This document shows positions 1 to 11,845 of a DNA stretch of 64,000 nt, piece by piece. The first letter of the stretch is position 1. Every line of letters begins with the position of its first letter. This DNA is from Capra hircus (taxonomy: Eukaryota; Chordata; Mammalia; Artiodactyla; Bovidae): assembly GCF_001704415.2 (NCBI RefSeq), contig NC_030826.1, positions 32,545,324 to 32,609,323 on the forward strand. The letters run 5' to 3'. Both the position numbers and the translations under genes were made by a program. The notes beneath the pieces are model-generated. The model was not told the DNA's origin. It saw nothing but the letters and a program-made list of their open reading frames with translations, and did no database searches.

Positions 1-328
1 ATACAATAAAATAGGACACAAATGAACTTATCTGTGAAAGAGAAACAGACTCACAGACATAGAGAACAGACTTGCAGTTGCCAAGGGAGAGGGATAGACT
101 GGGAGTTTGGGATTAACAGATGCAAACTAGTGTATATAGGATGCATAAACAACAAGGTCCTACTGTATGGCACAGGAGACTATACTGAATATCCTGAGAT
201 AGACCATAATGGAAAAGAATATTAAAAAAAGAATGCATACATATGTATAACTGAATCGCTATGCTGTATAGCAGAAACTAACACAATATTGTAAATCAAA
301 TCTACTTCAATAAATTTTTTTTAAAAAG
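1..328 (+). repeat. L1 LINE 3' end, cut by the window start
   Basis: This is the 3' untranslated end of a ruminant L1. It has the usual order of landmarks: an acaGACTTGCAGTTGCC-type segment, a stretch about a tatagcacagg-like site and nearby CCTGAGATAGACCATAATGG, then ATAACTGAATCGC, AACACAATATTGTAAATC and an A/T-rich tail ending near 328. The same order recurs in six other places in this window. The short open frame at 22-225 lies inside this UTR and is not a gene. The 5' part lies outside the window. Confidence 0.85.
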
Positions 329-1525
329 GAATATTCCTTCCACCCCTATCTGTATGAACAAGATTTCTCAATATCAACTGCTCAAAAAATGAGGCATTGG
401 CACAGAACTGACATTGAAAACAAGCCCAGTTTAGCAGTAAGAGTTGCATTAATCTAATCATGAATGTATGTTGTTTTGATTCATAGTTTGACTAAAAAGC
501 ACCACAATATTTAAGAATGTGGTTGGGGGCTTAAATACTAGCCAGCAGTGAATGAAACGGCTCAAGCCAGTGTAAGATCTCAAGAAAGATGATAATGGGG
601 CCATTTGTCCTTGGCGGTTCTGTCCACAGTCGTCACACTTGAATAGACCACCTCGAATTCAGCATTGATGGCTACTCACCCAAAGGAAGGAAGAGCAGAC
701 TTTCAGAACTAGAGAACATGACAAGTGGCTTTGTTTTTACTTCTTATTCCAGTATCAATGTTCTGTTCCACAGGAAGTGAAAAGTATACATGCTTGCACA
801 TTTTTTCTGGAAAAAGTTCATCCCTGACCTCTTCCTCTTGCTCTGCAAAACAAAGACTGCTGGAAATCTAAGGAAACTCAATTGATTTGCCATTCAGTCT
901 CATCTCTTTACAAGCAAGGAAACTAATGGGGAGTCCAGGGAGTTTGGGTGAGTTGCCAGTCACACCATTGGAAGATTCTGGACCAGAGCGCAGGTGCTCT
1001 GACCCCAGCCAAGGAAGAGCGTGTCCCAGCCCGAGTCAACACGGGTTTCTCGGAGCACTGGGAGCTTCACTCTGCACAGCTGACATCCTGAGGCTTTTAG
1101 TTTTCATTTACCTTTTTCCCTCCATTAAATATTCTGTTTCCTGGCTCCTTTGTTTATTTCCATGTCTGGCTTTCTCTCTCACTTTAGTGGAATAAATCCT
1201 TACAGTTTCTGACGTGAAGCTCCATGGTCAGCAAAATGTGTGATTGCCTTTTCCCCCTGAAAATGTCATATTTTTTCCTCACACTTGAGTCCAGTTCATC
1301 TCAGTAGTAAATACTAGGTTGAAAATAATTTTCCCTCAGAATTTTGTCATGGACTGTCCAGGGCTGCATGATACCATTTTGATTCCTAATCCTTTTTGTT
1401 CATGACCTGGTTTCCCTCTTGGAACTTTCAGTGTCTTTTAAAAATCACTATTGTTCTGAAATTTCAGAAAGGTAGATTTCTTATGCATTTTTTTTTAAAG
1501 AATTCTACAACCTACTTTTAAAAAG
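329..1525. other. single-copy DNA, nothing recognised
   Basis: No exon-like frame, RNA gene or familiar interspersed repeat was recognised here. The 102-codon frame at 887-1195 has no domain or splice context that would support it. Confidence 0.5.
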
Positions 1526-1872
1526 TGATTTCATTTACTTGTTTGTATTTGGCTGCACTGGGTCTTGGTTGTTGCGCGGACTTTCCTCTAGTTTCAGCAG
1601 TCGGGGCTACTCTCCAGTTGCAGTGCGCGGGCTTCCCACTGGAGTGGCTTCTCTTGTTGCAGAGCATGGCCTCGAGGGTACACGGGCTTCAGCAGCTGTG
1701 ACTCGTGGGCTCCGTCGTTGCATCTCCCGGGCTCTAGAGCACAGGTACCATAGTTGTGGCACACGGGCTTAGTTGCTCCGCAGCATGTGGGATCTACCCA
1801 GATCAGAGCTCGAACCAGAGACTCCCGCACTGGCAGACGGACTCTTCACTAGTGACCCACCAAGGAAGCCCC
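1526..1872 (-). repeat. CHR-1 type cetartiodactyl SINE, near full length
   Basis: Read on the minus strand it starts GGGGCTTCCTTGGTGG (tRNA-Glu-derived head with A-box and B-box-like GGTTCGAGCTC), continues through the repeated 'agcccgtg'/'gaagcccgcgcac' body, and ends in the AACCAAGACCCAGTGCAGCC tail region. At about 345 bp this is the long CHR-1 form. Open frames on both strands (1539-1830) are products of the SINE. Confidence 0.88.
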
Positions 1873-2379
1873 TTGACCCGCTGACCCACAAGGGGCTTGT
1901 TATTTGTTTGTTTTGTTTTATTTGTCATGAGGATGATGCTGGACACTTGGCTGGTTACCATGTGGACTCTCCCATCCTTCTCTTCCGGAAAACCTTCTTG
2001 CACTATTCTTTGATAATTTTCTTTCTTCCATTTCCTCCAGAACTAATATTAGATGACTTTATTTCCCTTAAATTGATCCTCTAATGTTCCCATCATTTCT
2101 CTCCAGTTTTCTATTACTTAGTCATTTACCTTTTATGTTCTGGAGGATTTCCTCAATTATATCCCCCAGACTTCCTGTTCCATTTGTTTTGCTCCAAAAC
2201 TTTTAATTTCCAAGAGCCCTTTAACACGGCCTGACTTTTGTTTTATCCTGAAAACAGCACTCTTGCATGACTGCAATGCTATCTCATATCAGTTTGGAGA
2301 TATCAAACTGCATGGTATCTTGTTTTCTTCTCTACTATTCATAGCTAAATCCTCTTTTCCTGTTCATTTTGGAACCTTG
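1873..2379. other. single-copy DNA, T-rich
   Basis: T-rich sequence with no recognisable exon. It contains a TTTGTTTGTTTTGTTTTATTTG run at about 1901-1923. It may be old repeat, but I cannot assign it. Confidence 0.4.
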
Positions 2380-2391
2380 CCTCAAATGCCT

Positions 2392-2639
2392 GCTGCTGCT
2401 GCTGCTAAGTCACTTCAGCCGTGTCCGATTCTGTGCGACCCCATAGACAGCAGCCCACCAAGCTCCACCATCCCTGGGATTCTCCAGGCAAGAACACTGG
2501 AGTGGGTTGCCATTTCCTTCTCCAATGCATGAAGGTGAAAACTGAAAGTGAAGTCACTGAGTCATGTCCAACTCTCAGCGACCCCATGGACTGCAGCCCA
2601 CTAGGCTCCTCCATCCATGGGATTTTCCAGGCAAGAGTA
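2392..2639 (-). repeat. Bov-tA2 SINE (dimer) with 12-bp target duplication
   Basis: The plus strand shows the reversed Bov-tA2 pattern: a GCT repeat, AAGTCACTTCAGCCGTGTCC, CCATAGACAGCAGCCCACCA, ATTCTCCAGGCAAGAACACT, then the second monomer with GCGACCCCATGGACTGCAG. It is flanked by identical CCTCAAATGCCT copies at 2380-2391 and 2640-2651. Open frames on both strands belong to the SINE. Confidence 0.93.
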
Positions 2640-2651
2640 CCTCAAATGCCT

Positions 2652-4175
2652 AGTGATTCCTAATGCCTGTTTATGTTTCAGACAGAGGCTGTAAGAAGGA
2701 CACTGGAAGTGTCCTTCCAGTGAATAAGTCTTGTCACCTGGTGGCCTCCACATTCAGGCAGATTTCACTGTGCAGAGCCATTTTCTCTGGGGAGGAATCC
2801 CCAACCCCCCACCTCTGCATGTAGCAGTGAGGACTCGTGAACGAAGCGGGGAAAAGGGGCAGGGAGGTGGGAGGGGACCAGACTTTCATTTCATACCTCC
2901 CATATATTGCACCTGAAATGCCCAAGACCAGAGCACCTTGTGTTTAATCCATGCAGAACACAAACCTGCAGTTTTCTGAGAGGAGCGGGGAGGACCTAGA
3001 AGACCAGGAGCCCTGGATGAAGACCAAACCCCACTGGAGACAGTGTTTCCCATTTCTCATCTCCAGCTTAACTACCTCTGACTCTATTCCATAAGTGATG
3101 CTTCTGAGTCCAGAGCCTTCAAGGGGTTTCATGAAATTACATAGCTTGTTTTCCTTTAGTGTTCCCTGCCTACACACATTAGAACATACCCTCTTCCTCT
3201 TCACTAAGTCAGTTTCTCTCTCCCATCTGTTTTCCATCTTGCAGAAACTTGTTTAAATCTCTTGTCCACTGGGGACTCCTGTCTGGCCTTCCTAGCCCTT
3301 ACAAGCCTTATACATTTTGTCCTCCTATAATGTCATTTTAGGCTGGCCTTGAGTGAGGTGGGGAGAGAGCAAAGATACACACGTGTATTTCATCTGTCAT
3401 CTTTTACTAGGTCTTTTGTTTTCTTATATTTTTGTCTAATTTCAAAGTTAAGCTTATGGTACAAATTGGGAAGGTTTACATCTTTCTCTAGGCTCATATA
3501 TTTCTCGGCAGAACTTGTCCAGGAAAGGATCTGGGCCTTGTATCCTTTCAAGGGTTTCTATCTCTTTTCAAAGTTGTTCAAAATGTATTCTTTGGAGTTT
3601 CTGGGTCTCAGATCTTTTACCTTTTGTCGCATCCTTTCATCTGTTTGTTCTATAATATAAAAGTCACTCTCACTATCAGAGTCAGTAGGCAGAAGGCATT
3701 GCTTTTTGAAGGAGGAAAACGGGGCTGCCCAGCCCAGCTGGCCTTCCAAAGGTGGCTTCCAACTGGCCCTCCCTGAAGTAACCTCAGGGTCTCCTACCAG
3801 GGGTCTCCTACCTGAGCCTGTGTTTCTGTCTGAAGACTCTGGGCTTCCTCATGTCACTGCATCTCGTGGTGGCCTTTCAATGGACTGTCCTGTATTCTGG
3901 CCTTTCTGTATCCTGATTGCCCCCCATCTTTAAAAATTGTCCTCCATCCTTGCTGGCTCATTTTTGTATCATCATTCTTTCAAGAAGCTTTCATACAGGT
4001 GTTCAGCCCACCCCCTGGTCATGGCCTTCCTCTGTCTCCTTTTTGAAGCCTCTCTGGGTAGCAGGTTTCTTCTTAAATCAAGGACTGAACACCTTTGCAA
4101 GGTGCTGACAGTTCACCATGCTGAACTGTACCCGTGGAGTCAGTCCCTGGGACATGTGCCCAAAGGAACCTTATT
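2652..4175. other. single-copy DNA, nothing recognised
   Basis: Mixed-composition DNA. Frames of about 100 codons exist at 2944-3237 (minus) and 3349-3660 (plus), but they have no recognisable domain and no convincing splice sites. Part of 3400-3660 is T-rich and may be degraded LINE. Confidence 0.4.
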
Positions 4176-4311
4176 GGGACTTCCCTGGTGATCCAATGAT
4201 TAAGACTTCACCTTCCAATACAAGGGATTCAGGTTTGATCCCTGGTCAGGGAGCTAATATCATACATGCCTCTCAGCCAAAATACAGAAAACATAACACA
4301 GCGGCAATATT
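4176..4311 (+). repeat. CHR-2 type SINE, 5' part (split by L1)
   Basis: It begins GGGACTTCCCTGGTGATCC and has the tRNA-derived GGTTTGATCCCTGGTCAGGG. It runs into the AGCCAAAATACAG...CAGCGGCAATATT tail and stops where an L1 begins at 4312. The missing end of this SINE resumes at 5418. Confidence 0.88.
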
Positions 4312-5417
4312 ACAGCAAAGGAAACTATAAGCAAGGTGAAAAGACAACCTTCAGAATGGGAGAAAATAATAGCAAATGAAGCAACTGTCAAAGAATTAAT
4401 CTCAAAAATATACAACCAGCTCATGCAGCTCAATACCAGGAAAATAAACAACCCAATCAAAAAATGGGCCAAAGAACTAAACAGACATTTCTCCAAAGAA
4501 GACATCCAGATGGTTAACAAACACATGAAAGGATGCTCAACATCACTCATTATCAGAGAAATGCAAATCAAAACCACAATGAGGTACCATCTCATACCAG
4601 TCAGAATGGCTGCCATCAAAATGTCTACAAACAATAAATGCTGGAGAGGATGTGGAGAAAAGGGAACCCTCTTACGCTGTTGGTGGGAATGCAAACTAGC
4701 ACAGCCACTATGGAGAACACTGTAGAGATTCCTTAAAAATCTGCCATACAACCCAGCTATCCCACTGCTGGGCATATACACCAAGGAAACCAGAATTGAA
4801 AGAGACGCATGTACCCCAGTGTTCATCACAGCATTGTTTACAATAGCCAGGACATGGAAGTAACCTAGATGTTCATCGGCAGATGAATGGATAAGAAATT
4901 ATCCATTGGTACATATACACCATGGAATATTACTCAGCTGCTAAAAAGAATGCATTTGAGTCAGTTCTAATGAAGTGGATGAAACTGGAGCCTATTATAC
5001 AGAGTGAAGTAAGCCAGAAAGAAAAACACCAATACAGTATATTAATGCATATGTATGGAATTAAGAATGATGGTAACAATGGCCCTATATGCAAGACAGC
5101 AAAAGAGACAGATATAAAGAACAGACTTTTGGGCTCTGCGGGAGAAGGCGAGGGTGCGATGATTTGAGAGAAGAGCACTGAAACATGTATATCACCATGT
5201 GTGAGACAGATGACCAGGCCAAGTTCGGTGCATGGAGCAGGGCGCTCAAAGCCGGAGCACTGGGACAACTTTGAAGGATGGGATTGGGAGGGAGGTTCAG
5301 GACGGGGGGGACGCATGTACACCCGTGGCTGATTCATGTCAAAGTATGGCAAAAACCACCACAATATTGTAAAGTAATTAGCCTCTAATTAAAATAAATG
5401 CATTAATTTAAAAAAAA
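4312..5417 (+). repeat. 5'-truncated ruminant L1 (ORF2 C-terminus plus 3' UTR)
   Basis: An open frame at 4336-4725 matches the C-terminal end of L1 ORF2, with KKWAKELNRHFSKED, EMQIKTTMRYHL and CWRGCGEKGTLL-like motifs. It is followed by shifted ORF2 remnants (AIPLLG-like and YYSAAKK) and the L1 3' UTR with an A tail at 5411-5418. ORF2 carries the endonuclease and reverse transcriptase, but this copy lacks both domains and is inactive. It is inserted into a CHR SINE, with near-identical 14-bp duplications at 4298-4311 and 5418-5431. Confidence 0.93.
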
Positions 5418-5462
5418 ACAGCAGCAATATTGTAACAAATTCAATAAAGACATTAAGAATGG
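5418..5462 (+). repeat. CHR-2 SINE, 3' tail part
   Basis: ACAGCAGCAATATTGTAAC followed by AAATTCAATAAAGACATT is the standard end of a CHR-2 SINE. It continues the element interrupted at 4311. Confidence 0.82.
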
Positions 5463-6929
5463 CCCACGTCAAAGGGACCTATGGCCAGTGGAAGGGGCTT
5501 CCCCCTAGGCTGCTAGGTGAGTGGATGTGCTGTCTCCCACACCCCTCAGCCTCATAAGCGGTCCCCGGGAGCACAGGAGATCCAGCACTGTGTCCTCCCT
5601 CTGGGCGCAGACCGTCCAGAGGAAACACTGGCAGTTTTGATGCCAACGCCATAAAGAATCAATGCACAGCCATGGAGCAGAGAGGACATAGGCGTCCTTT
5701 TGTTCACAGCAATTAGTGCATTCCAGCGGAGCCAGTTCTGGGCAGGGGGCAGAGGGAGCCACCACAAAATGGCCTTTGTCCGAACTCCCATAAAAAATTC
5801 CAGCCAGTGGGAGTGAGCACAGAGCCCAGAGACTCGATTGTAGATGTCCCGGATCTCAGCTTCTACAGCGAAACTATCCCAGGAATTCGTGAACCGTGGT
5901 CTATTCAAGGAGGAGGAGAGCAAATACCTCCTGAAGAAAAGACGCCGCTTTCAAAAGATCTGATCTGATGGTTGAGGATTTATTGCTCTAAAAAGCTCAA
6001 GATCCCTCTAGAAAACTGGGTGGGTAGATACGGCCATGGAGAGACATCTTCCATCTTCACTCACCCAGCCTACACCCAGTTCCTCCCGACATGTGGAAAC
6101 AGGAGTTTGGCCATTTGATTCACAGATAAATCATCTTCAAATTGTGTTATTCTTTCTAATGACAGATGCACACAAGAAAACCTGCTCACTAGGTAGTTGT
6201 CATTATTCCCACTGCAGAACTAGAGAAAACGATGATCCGAGTGGTCAGGTAGCTGGATTATCGGGCAGAGCTGAAATGTTAATCTAGGTCTGCCTGCATT
6301 ACCCGGACGTCAGATCCACTGTGCAATAAGAGCATAGCTCTTCAGTAAGATGAGCACAGCTCTGTGTGCTGTGACAAGCACTACGACACAGCCTCCATCA
6401 CAGAAATTCTCCAGCCTCTGATGAGGCAGTGTGGAGTCCTTGGAACTGTACCCAGCACTTAGTAAACAGCATATGGACCTATTTCAATTAGGTCAAGGGC
6501 TCAGAGGAAGAGCCCACCCAAGACTAGGAGGATGTGCTTGAAAAGATGTTTTCAACTTGGAGGGATTTGCGCTGATTCGCATATTTTTAGTCCCATTTTG
6601 AGCTAATTTTATGCATTCAGAAGGGAGCCAGCTGGATTAGCGACACACTTTTGGACAAGTTGGAGGACATTAGGACATAAGGCAGATGCCCTAAGGGCTG
6701 ACCACCACAGGGAAGAGAGGAGAAGATGGACAGGCCACACCCTAGTGTCCTAGGGTCCACTCGAGCTGACATGTCTTTTTCCAAGAAGATAAGATTTGCT
6801 CCATCAACTTTAGGCAGAGCGTGGGCTCTTAAGAGTCTTGAATAGAGGGCCTGGGATCTACTGACTTCAAAAGAGCAGGGCTTGAATACATATATACACA
6901 TTCACAGGTATGTACATTCATATACGTAT
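5463..6929. other. single-copy DNA, nothing recognised
   Basis: Opposing open frames at 5505-5923 and 6617-6901 (minus) show no domain or family motif. I see no RNA gene or clear repeat. Confidence 0.45.
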
Positions 6930-7009
6930 ACATATAGGAATCATTTGGCGGGACACCGGAAACTAACACAACACTGTAAATCAACTCTACTTCAATAAAA
7001 ATAAATTTT
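6930..7009 (+). repeat. L1 3' tail fragment
   Basis: It contains GGAAACTAACACAACACTG, TAAATCAACTCTACTTCAAT and an A-rich end, the standard final part of the ruminant L1 UTR. Confidence 0.72.
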
Positions 7010-8450
7010 CAAAGGTGGCATGGAGTCCAGACCCAGGGCTCCTAATTCACTCCCTGGGGTTGGTAGTGGGGCCTTCATTTCTTCACCTGCACAAACAACG
7101 AGAGGAGAGGAATCCCCATCTACGCTTTCTTATAGTTCTAGAAACATAATTCTGCAGCTTTACTTCTTTGTGAAAATCTACCATGGTTTGTCTCAAGGCT
7201 GGACTCCAGCCAGCGACCATACAAAGGAGCAAATCCAAACCTCTGAGTGATGCATGGTGATTTCAGTTGAATTGAACCAACTCTACGCTATCAACCAGGT
7301 AACAGTAGAAGCAAAGCCTGTGCAAAATAATAACAAAGCAAAATCAGACACACCTGGGCCCTTCCTAGGCGGTAAATTCACCTTCTTACCTTGTAATGCT
7401 TTTTGAGTGTTTCACCTCTAATGTTTATTTCCACTGGACTTTGGCATATAACTTAATTTTTATGAAGTTCGAACTTTTTATTAGTGGAAGGGTGGGAATA
7501 GGGTGTGTGTTTCATGCCTACGTTGAAAATCATCTCACAGGTCCATCCCAACCCACCTGAAATGATTCAGATTGTCCTCGTGTCATCTTCAGAACACCTG
7601 CCCCTCTTCAGTCGCTGGGTCTGCTCCCCGACCAGGGGCTCACAATATCCTCACAGGACTCACAACCTTGCGTGTATGGTGGGGGTAGGGGCTGCTCTGG
7701 GTTTGTTACAATTGAGGAGTCACTTTCCCATCCTGCTGTAGGGTCTTCATTATGATGAAACACATTAACATGTTGAACTTTAGTTATTTTCAGTTATAGG
7801 TTATCAACATGAGTACAGTCAATACTTGCTATCTGGGACAGTTCAGTTTTATAAAAGTCAGCGAGAACACTGAATTAATGAATCCTGAACCTTTGCTCCA
7901 GGGGTGGGGAAGTACAGGGTACCTTTGATGACAATGTTTTCATCGACCAACTGACACAGAACCCTTGATTTTTTGTGTGTTTCTGTTTAAAGACACCTGA
8001 TTTAATAGACACCGGCGATTCACTGCACTCATGGCCGGCAGCACTGTAACAGATGTGCAACAAAGATTCCCTAACACACATGCTTCCTCCATAAGGACTG
8101 TCTCAAGCTTCTTGCACATAGGATCACTGGGCAGCATCTCAGCATCTTGGAAGCCATTTTAAACTGCAGAATCACCAGCAAAAAAGCACAAAAATGTGAA
8201 AAATGTGGCCCCAAGTACACAGTGAAAAAGGGCCCCTGTTTACAACACAGATAGCTTCTGGAATAAGGATGAGGGTTGAGAGAAAGAGGGGTGGCCCCAG
8301 ACAGACCTCATTCTTGGCTCCTGTTCCTGAAAAGTATATTCAATTCCATTAATAATAGCGAAACAAAATAGCATGAAACATGGTGGTGTTGATTAGGGTA
8401 ATAAATCCACAGAGTTTCTAGACTTTTCTGGGCATGCTACCCTCTCACTG
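7010..8450. other. single-copy DNA, nothing recognised
   Basis: No supported gene. The stretch around 7790-8200 has balanced composition and could include old mammalian repeat, but no landmark is clear enough to name one. Confidence 0.4.
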
Positions 8451-8660
8451 GGGGCTTGCCTGGTGGCTCAGATGGTAAAGAATCTGCCTGTAGTGCAAGA
8501 GACGTGAGTTTGATCCCTGGGTCTGGAAGATCCGCTGAGAAGTAAATGGCTACCTGCTCTAGGATTCCTGCCTGGAGAATTCCATGGACAGAGGAGCCTG
8601 GCAGGCTACAGACCATGGGGTCGCAAAGAGTTGGACATGACTGAGTGACTAACACTTTCA
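8451..8660 (+). repeat. Bov-tA SINE
   Basis: Full-length sense copy: GGGGCTTGCCTGGTGGCTCA, GAATCTGCCTGTAGTGCAAG, TTTGATCCCTGGGTCTGG, CATGGACAGAGGAGCCTGGC and GACATGACTGAGTGACTAAC. Confidence 0.92.
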
Positions 8661-9057
8661 CCCACCTGCTTATTTCCACTGGACTTTGCATATCATTTTC
8701 TTTTTTATGAACCTTAATACTCTGCTCATTAAAAGAATAGGAAAACAAAATACACTGATATTTACACAACGTGTGGCAACACCCATTTGGCCCTGAGTCA
8801 GAAGGGATGATTCACGGTCCTACACGACCATTTAATCTCTAGGTAAATCTCAGAAAACACGCACGCCTCACAGACTCAACAGTGGAGCCCAAGAACCACC
8901 ATCAGAAGACAGCACACCCACGTCCCAATTCTGTTTCCTTAGAAAATCAATAAACTTATTTCCAAGGTTAAATTTGCAAACTGAAATGCTGCAGGTTCAC
9001 GGCCATTTGGTGACCGGAGTTAATACTGTCTCTCTCTGTAATGACCCACATGGGTGG

Positions 9058-9369
9058 TGGTTGTTCAGTCGCTCAGTTGTGTCTGACTGTTTTCGACTCC
9101 ATGGACTGCAGCACACCAGGCTTCCCTGTCCTTCACTTTCTCCCAGAGTTTGCTCAAACTCATGTCCATTGAGATGCCATCCAACCATCTCATCCTCTGA
9201 CATGCCCTTCCCCTTTTGCCTTCAGTCTTTCCCAGCATCCAGGTCTTTTCCATTGAGTCAGCTCTTTGCATCAGATGGCCAAAGTATTGGAGCATCAGCA
9301 TCAATCCTTCCAATGAATATTCAGGGTTGATTTCCTTTTGGATTGACTCGTTTGGTCTCCTTACAGTCC
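9058..9369 (-). repeat. BovB LINE 3' end (ART2A-like)
   Basis: The reversed BovB 3' terminus: TTGTTCAGTCGCTCAGTTGT, CATGGACTGCAGCACACCAG, CCATCCAACCATCTCATCC, CCAAAGTATTGGAGCATCAG and CAATGAATATTCAGGGTTGA. Read on the minus strand it corresponds to the C-terminal tail of the BovB reverse-transcriptase frame, but it is disrupted. Confidence 0.9.
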
Positions 9370-9377
9370 CCCCAAAA

Positions 9378-9476
9378 AAGAGTGGATATATGTATATGCC
9401 TAACTGGTTCACTGTGCTGGACAGCAAAAAGTAACACAACTATATTTCAAGAAAATTTTTCAAAAAATAAAACAAA
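9378..9476 (+). repeat. L1 3' tail fragment
   Basis: TGGTTCACTGTGCTGGACAG, AAGTAACACAACTATATTTC and an A-rich end (AAAATAAAACAAAACAAAAT) match the L1 UTR terminus in degraded form. It lies directly beyond the BovB fragment. Confidence 0.6.
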
Positions 9477-10437
9477 ACAAAATAGAAAAAAAGTACTCTA
9501 TCTCATAACTATGAAATGTATGACAAGATTGCAGTTGAGAAAGAAGAAATAAAAACTACAAATAACTAGAAATAAATAACTACAAATCATCATGAATAAT
9601 CAATCCTAGTACAAACCGTACAAATTCATTTGTTAATTTTCAGTGTACCTTAACCTGAAAAGCAGAATTATCGATAGTATCAAAATCATGTAAATCACCA
9701 TGATAACCAAGTTTATTAACATCTGAGCTGTCCCCAAGGTAGGAGGGGAGCAAAACAGCTTGGAAGACAGCACAAGGGTTGTGGTGGCTTCAGCACAGGG
9801 ACAGGAAAAGAGAACCATGTTCAACCAGAGCTTGCACTTTTATTGTTTGAAATGACACCATCAGAGCATCTAGCGCAGAGATGGCAGATAAGAGAATCTG
9901 CCGTATCAGCTCCAATTCATGGTGGGGATGGTCCCTCGGAGCCCTGTTAGGGATGCTTCTGCCATCAAGGTTAGTGGAAAGTGGGGCCACACGTGCAGGA
10001 CATCCACTCAGACTTCATCCAGGCTCTGTGCTAAGTGCCTTCTATGCACCGGCTTGTGGATGCCTCCCAACAAACACCATTAACATAGCCATTTATGGAT
10101 GAAGGAACTTGCACAAGATCCATCGGCTAACAAAGCTGCCCGGGGGCATTGCCAGAACCCTCTGGCTGGGAGGCAGTGCTTTTAAGTGTACAGCACTTAG
10201 AAGTAATGAGGCTGTGGGCATTTCTTCAATCTCTCTAGGCCTCCATTTCCTAAGCCACCTCATAAAGGTAATAACAGTACAATAGCATCATATTACAGGA
10301 TTTTTATGATTGGGACAGTACCTGGCAGACAAAAAGATGAGATATTATTACTGTTGTTAAAGGCCTGCCAGCGAGCACTGTCCATGGTAACTGGGATGCT
10401 GCATCCCCAGCACCACTCGAAGAGTAAGTCTCACATG
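9477..10437. other. single-copy DNA, nothing recognised
   Basis: No exon, RNA gene or clear repeat. The first part is A-rich. Confidence 0.4.
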
Positions 10438-10451
10438 GGAAAATGATATAA

Positions 10452-10646
10452 GTGCATGCTAAGTCGCTTCAGTCCAACTCTGTGTGACCCTGTGGACTAC
10501 AGCCTGCCACGCTCCTCTGTCCATGGGATTCTCCAGGCAATACTGGAATGGGTTGCCGTGCCCTCCTCCAGGAGATCTTCCTGACCCAGGGATTGAACCG
10601 GCATCTCCTGCATTGCAGGCAGATTCTTTACCACTAGGGGAGCCTA
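10452..10646 (-). repeat. Bov-tA SINE with degraded target duplication
   Basis: Reversed copy: CATGCTAAGTCGCTTCAGTC, GGACTACAGCCTGCCACGC, GGGATTGAACCGGCATCTCC and TTCTTTACCACTAGGGGAGC. It is flanked by GGAAAATGATATAA (10438-10451) and GGAAAATAATGTAA (10647-10660), 12 of 14 positions alike. Confidence 0.92.
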
Positions 10647-10837
10647 GGAAAATAATGTAAATTCATCCAAAAGAGGATGAAGCTGCCCCTTAGCAAATCG
10701 ACTTTGTTCTCTTACTAAATCAACTAAATAAAACTGTCCAGCAGGTACTCTGCCTTTATGGCAAATCATCAAACTATGCCAGACAGTACACAATCCTTTC
10801 CCAGGAGTGATGCCATAGATGTAATCTGAATGTGTTT

Positions 10838-10931
10838 TTATCACTTCAGTCGTGTCCAACTCTCTGCAACCCTGTGGACTGCAGCCCTCCAGTCTCCTCT
10901 GTCCATGGGATTCTCCAGGCAAGAATACTGG
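10838..10931 (-). repeat. Bov-tA SINE fragment
   Basis: It carries TCACTTCAGTCGTGTCCAAC, GCAACCCTGTGGACTGCAGC and TCTCCAGGCAAGAATACTGG, then stops. Only the BovB-related half is present. Confidence 0.88.
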
Positions 10932-11834
10932 ATCACAGAGATGATTGTAAGACCTTGTAGGAAAGAGAAAATGCCAAAGGGAAAAAGACGAAACTAAAAA
11001 CCACCCACAACATGCCCCCGGGACAACTGCAACCAACAAATTTGCATATATCCTTCCAGACTTTTCCTACCTCCGTACATGTATTTATTTTTCACACACA
11101 CACACACAAATGTGATCATCCGGTTTTGATTTAATTTGCTATATTCCACCTTTTCATGTGACTTGATTGCGCCTGCCTTTTGGGGGCCCTGGCAGCCTGC
11201 CAACAGCCATCCCAAGCTCCAGTCAGATTTTCCTAACCCAATGAGGTTAGAATCATTAAAGCCACTCTCAAAGGGGAAAATTAATGTTTTGAGAGCTTAA
11301 GTAAACTCGTCAAATTCCACAGAGCCGGCAGGCATCAGCGCCAGGCTTTGTTGCCAGCACCAGGCCTGTTCTGCAGCCAGTCTTATGCTTCCACAGGGCC
11401 TTTGCAACCAGGGACAGAACCAGGACAGAATCTACCAGGACAGAACCAGACTTTATTTGACCTGCCCCCATTGCCTTCCAACCCCATCCCCACCCCTGCC
11501 ATGACTGTGCACGTAGAATTGTTGTCAGTTCTTTTCACTATAATGAACAGTGTGGCACAAAAATATCATTATACCTCCTCTAGTTCTCTCTTTGAAAAAG
11601 AAAAGTTTCTGGAACTGGAATTGCTGGATGGAAAGGGCCAAATGTTTAAGGCTACTAATTCATAGTCCTAGGTCAGCCTCCAAAATGCTGCACCATTGAA
11701 AACCCTCATGGTCTCTTTGCCATGTGATTCATGCCATGTACCCCTTTCATCAACAAGTATGTATTAAGCACCTATTAGATGCAAGGCACTGATTAAGCAC
11801 CCTGTATTTATAGTCATTGGATTTTTATTATTTG
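10932..11834. other. single-copy DNA with a short CA run
   Basis: A short (CA)n lies at about 11093-11107. The 105-codon frame at 11348-11665 has no recognisable domain. A few A-rich or degraded patches cannot be named. Confidence 0.4.
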
Positions 11835-11845
11835 ATAATGTAACA

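Noticed and set aside
4260..4829. 189-codon minus-strand frame rich in hydrophobic residues, resembling a membrane protein.
   Set aside because: It is the antisense of L1 ORF2 and the CHR tail. The hydrophobicity comes from reading A-rich sense codons backwards.
8451..8660. tRNA-like A-box and B-box sequences in this and every other Bov-tA copy.
   Set aside because: They are the tRNA-Glu-derived heads of SINEs. None folds obviously as a complete, functional tRNA gene.
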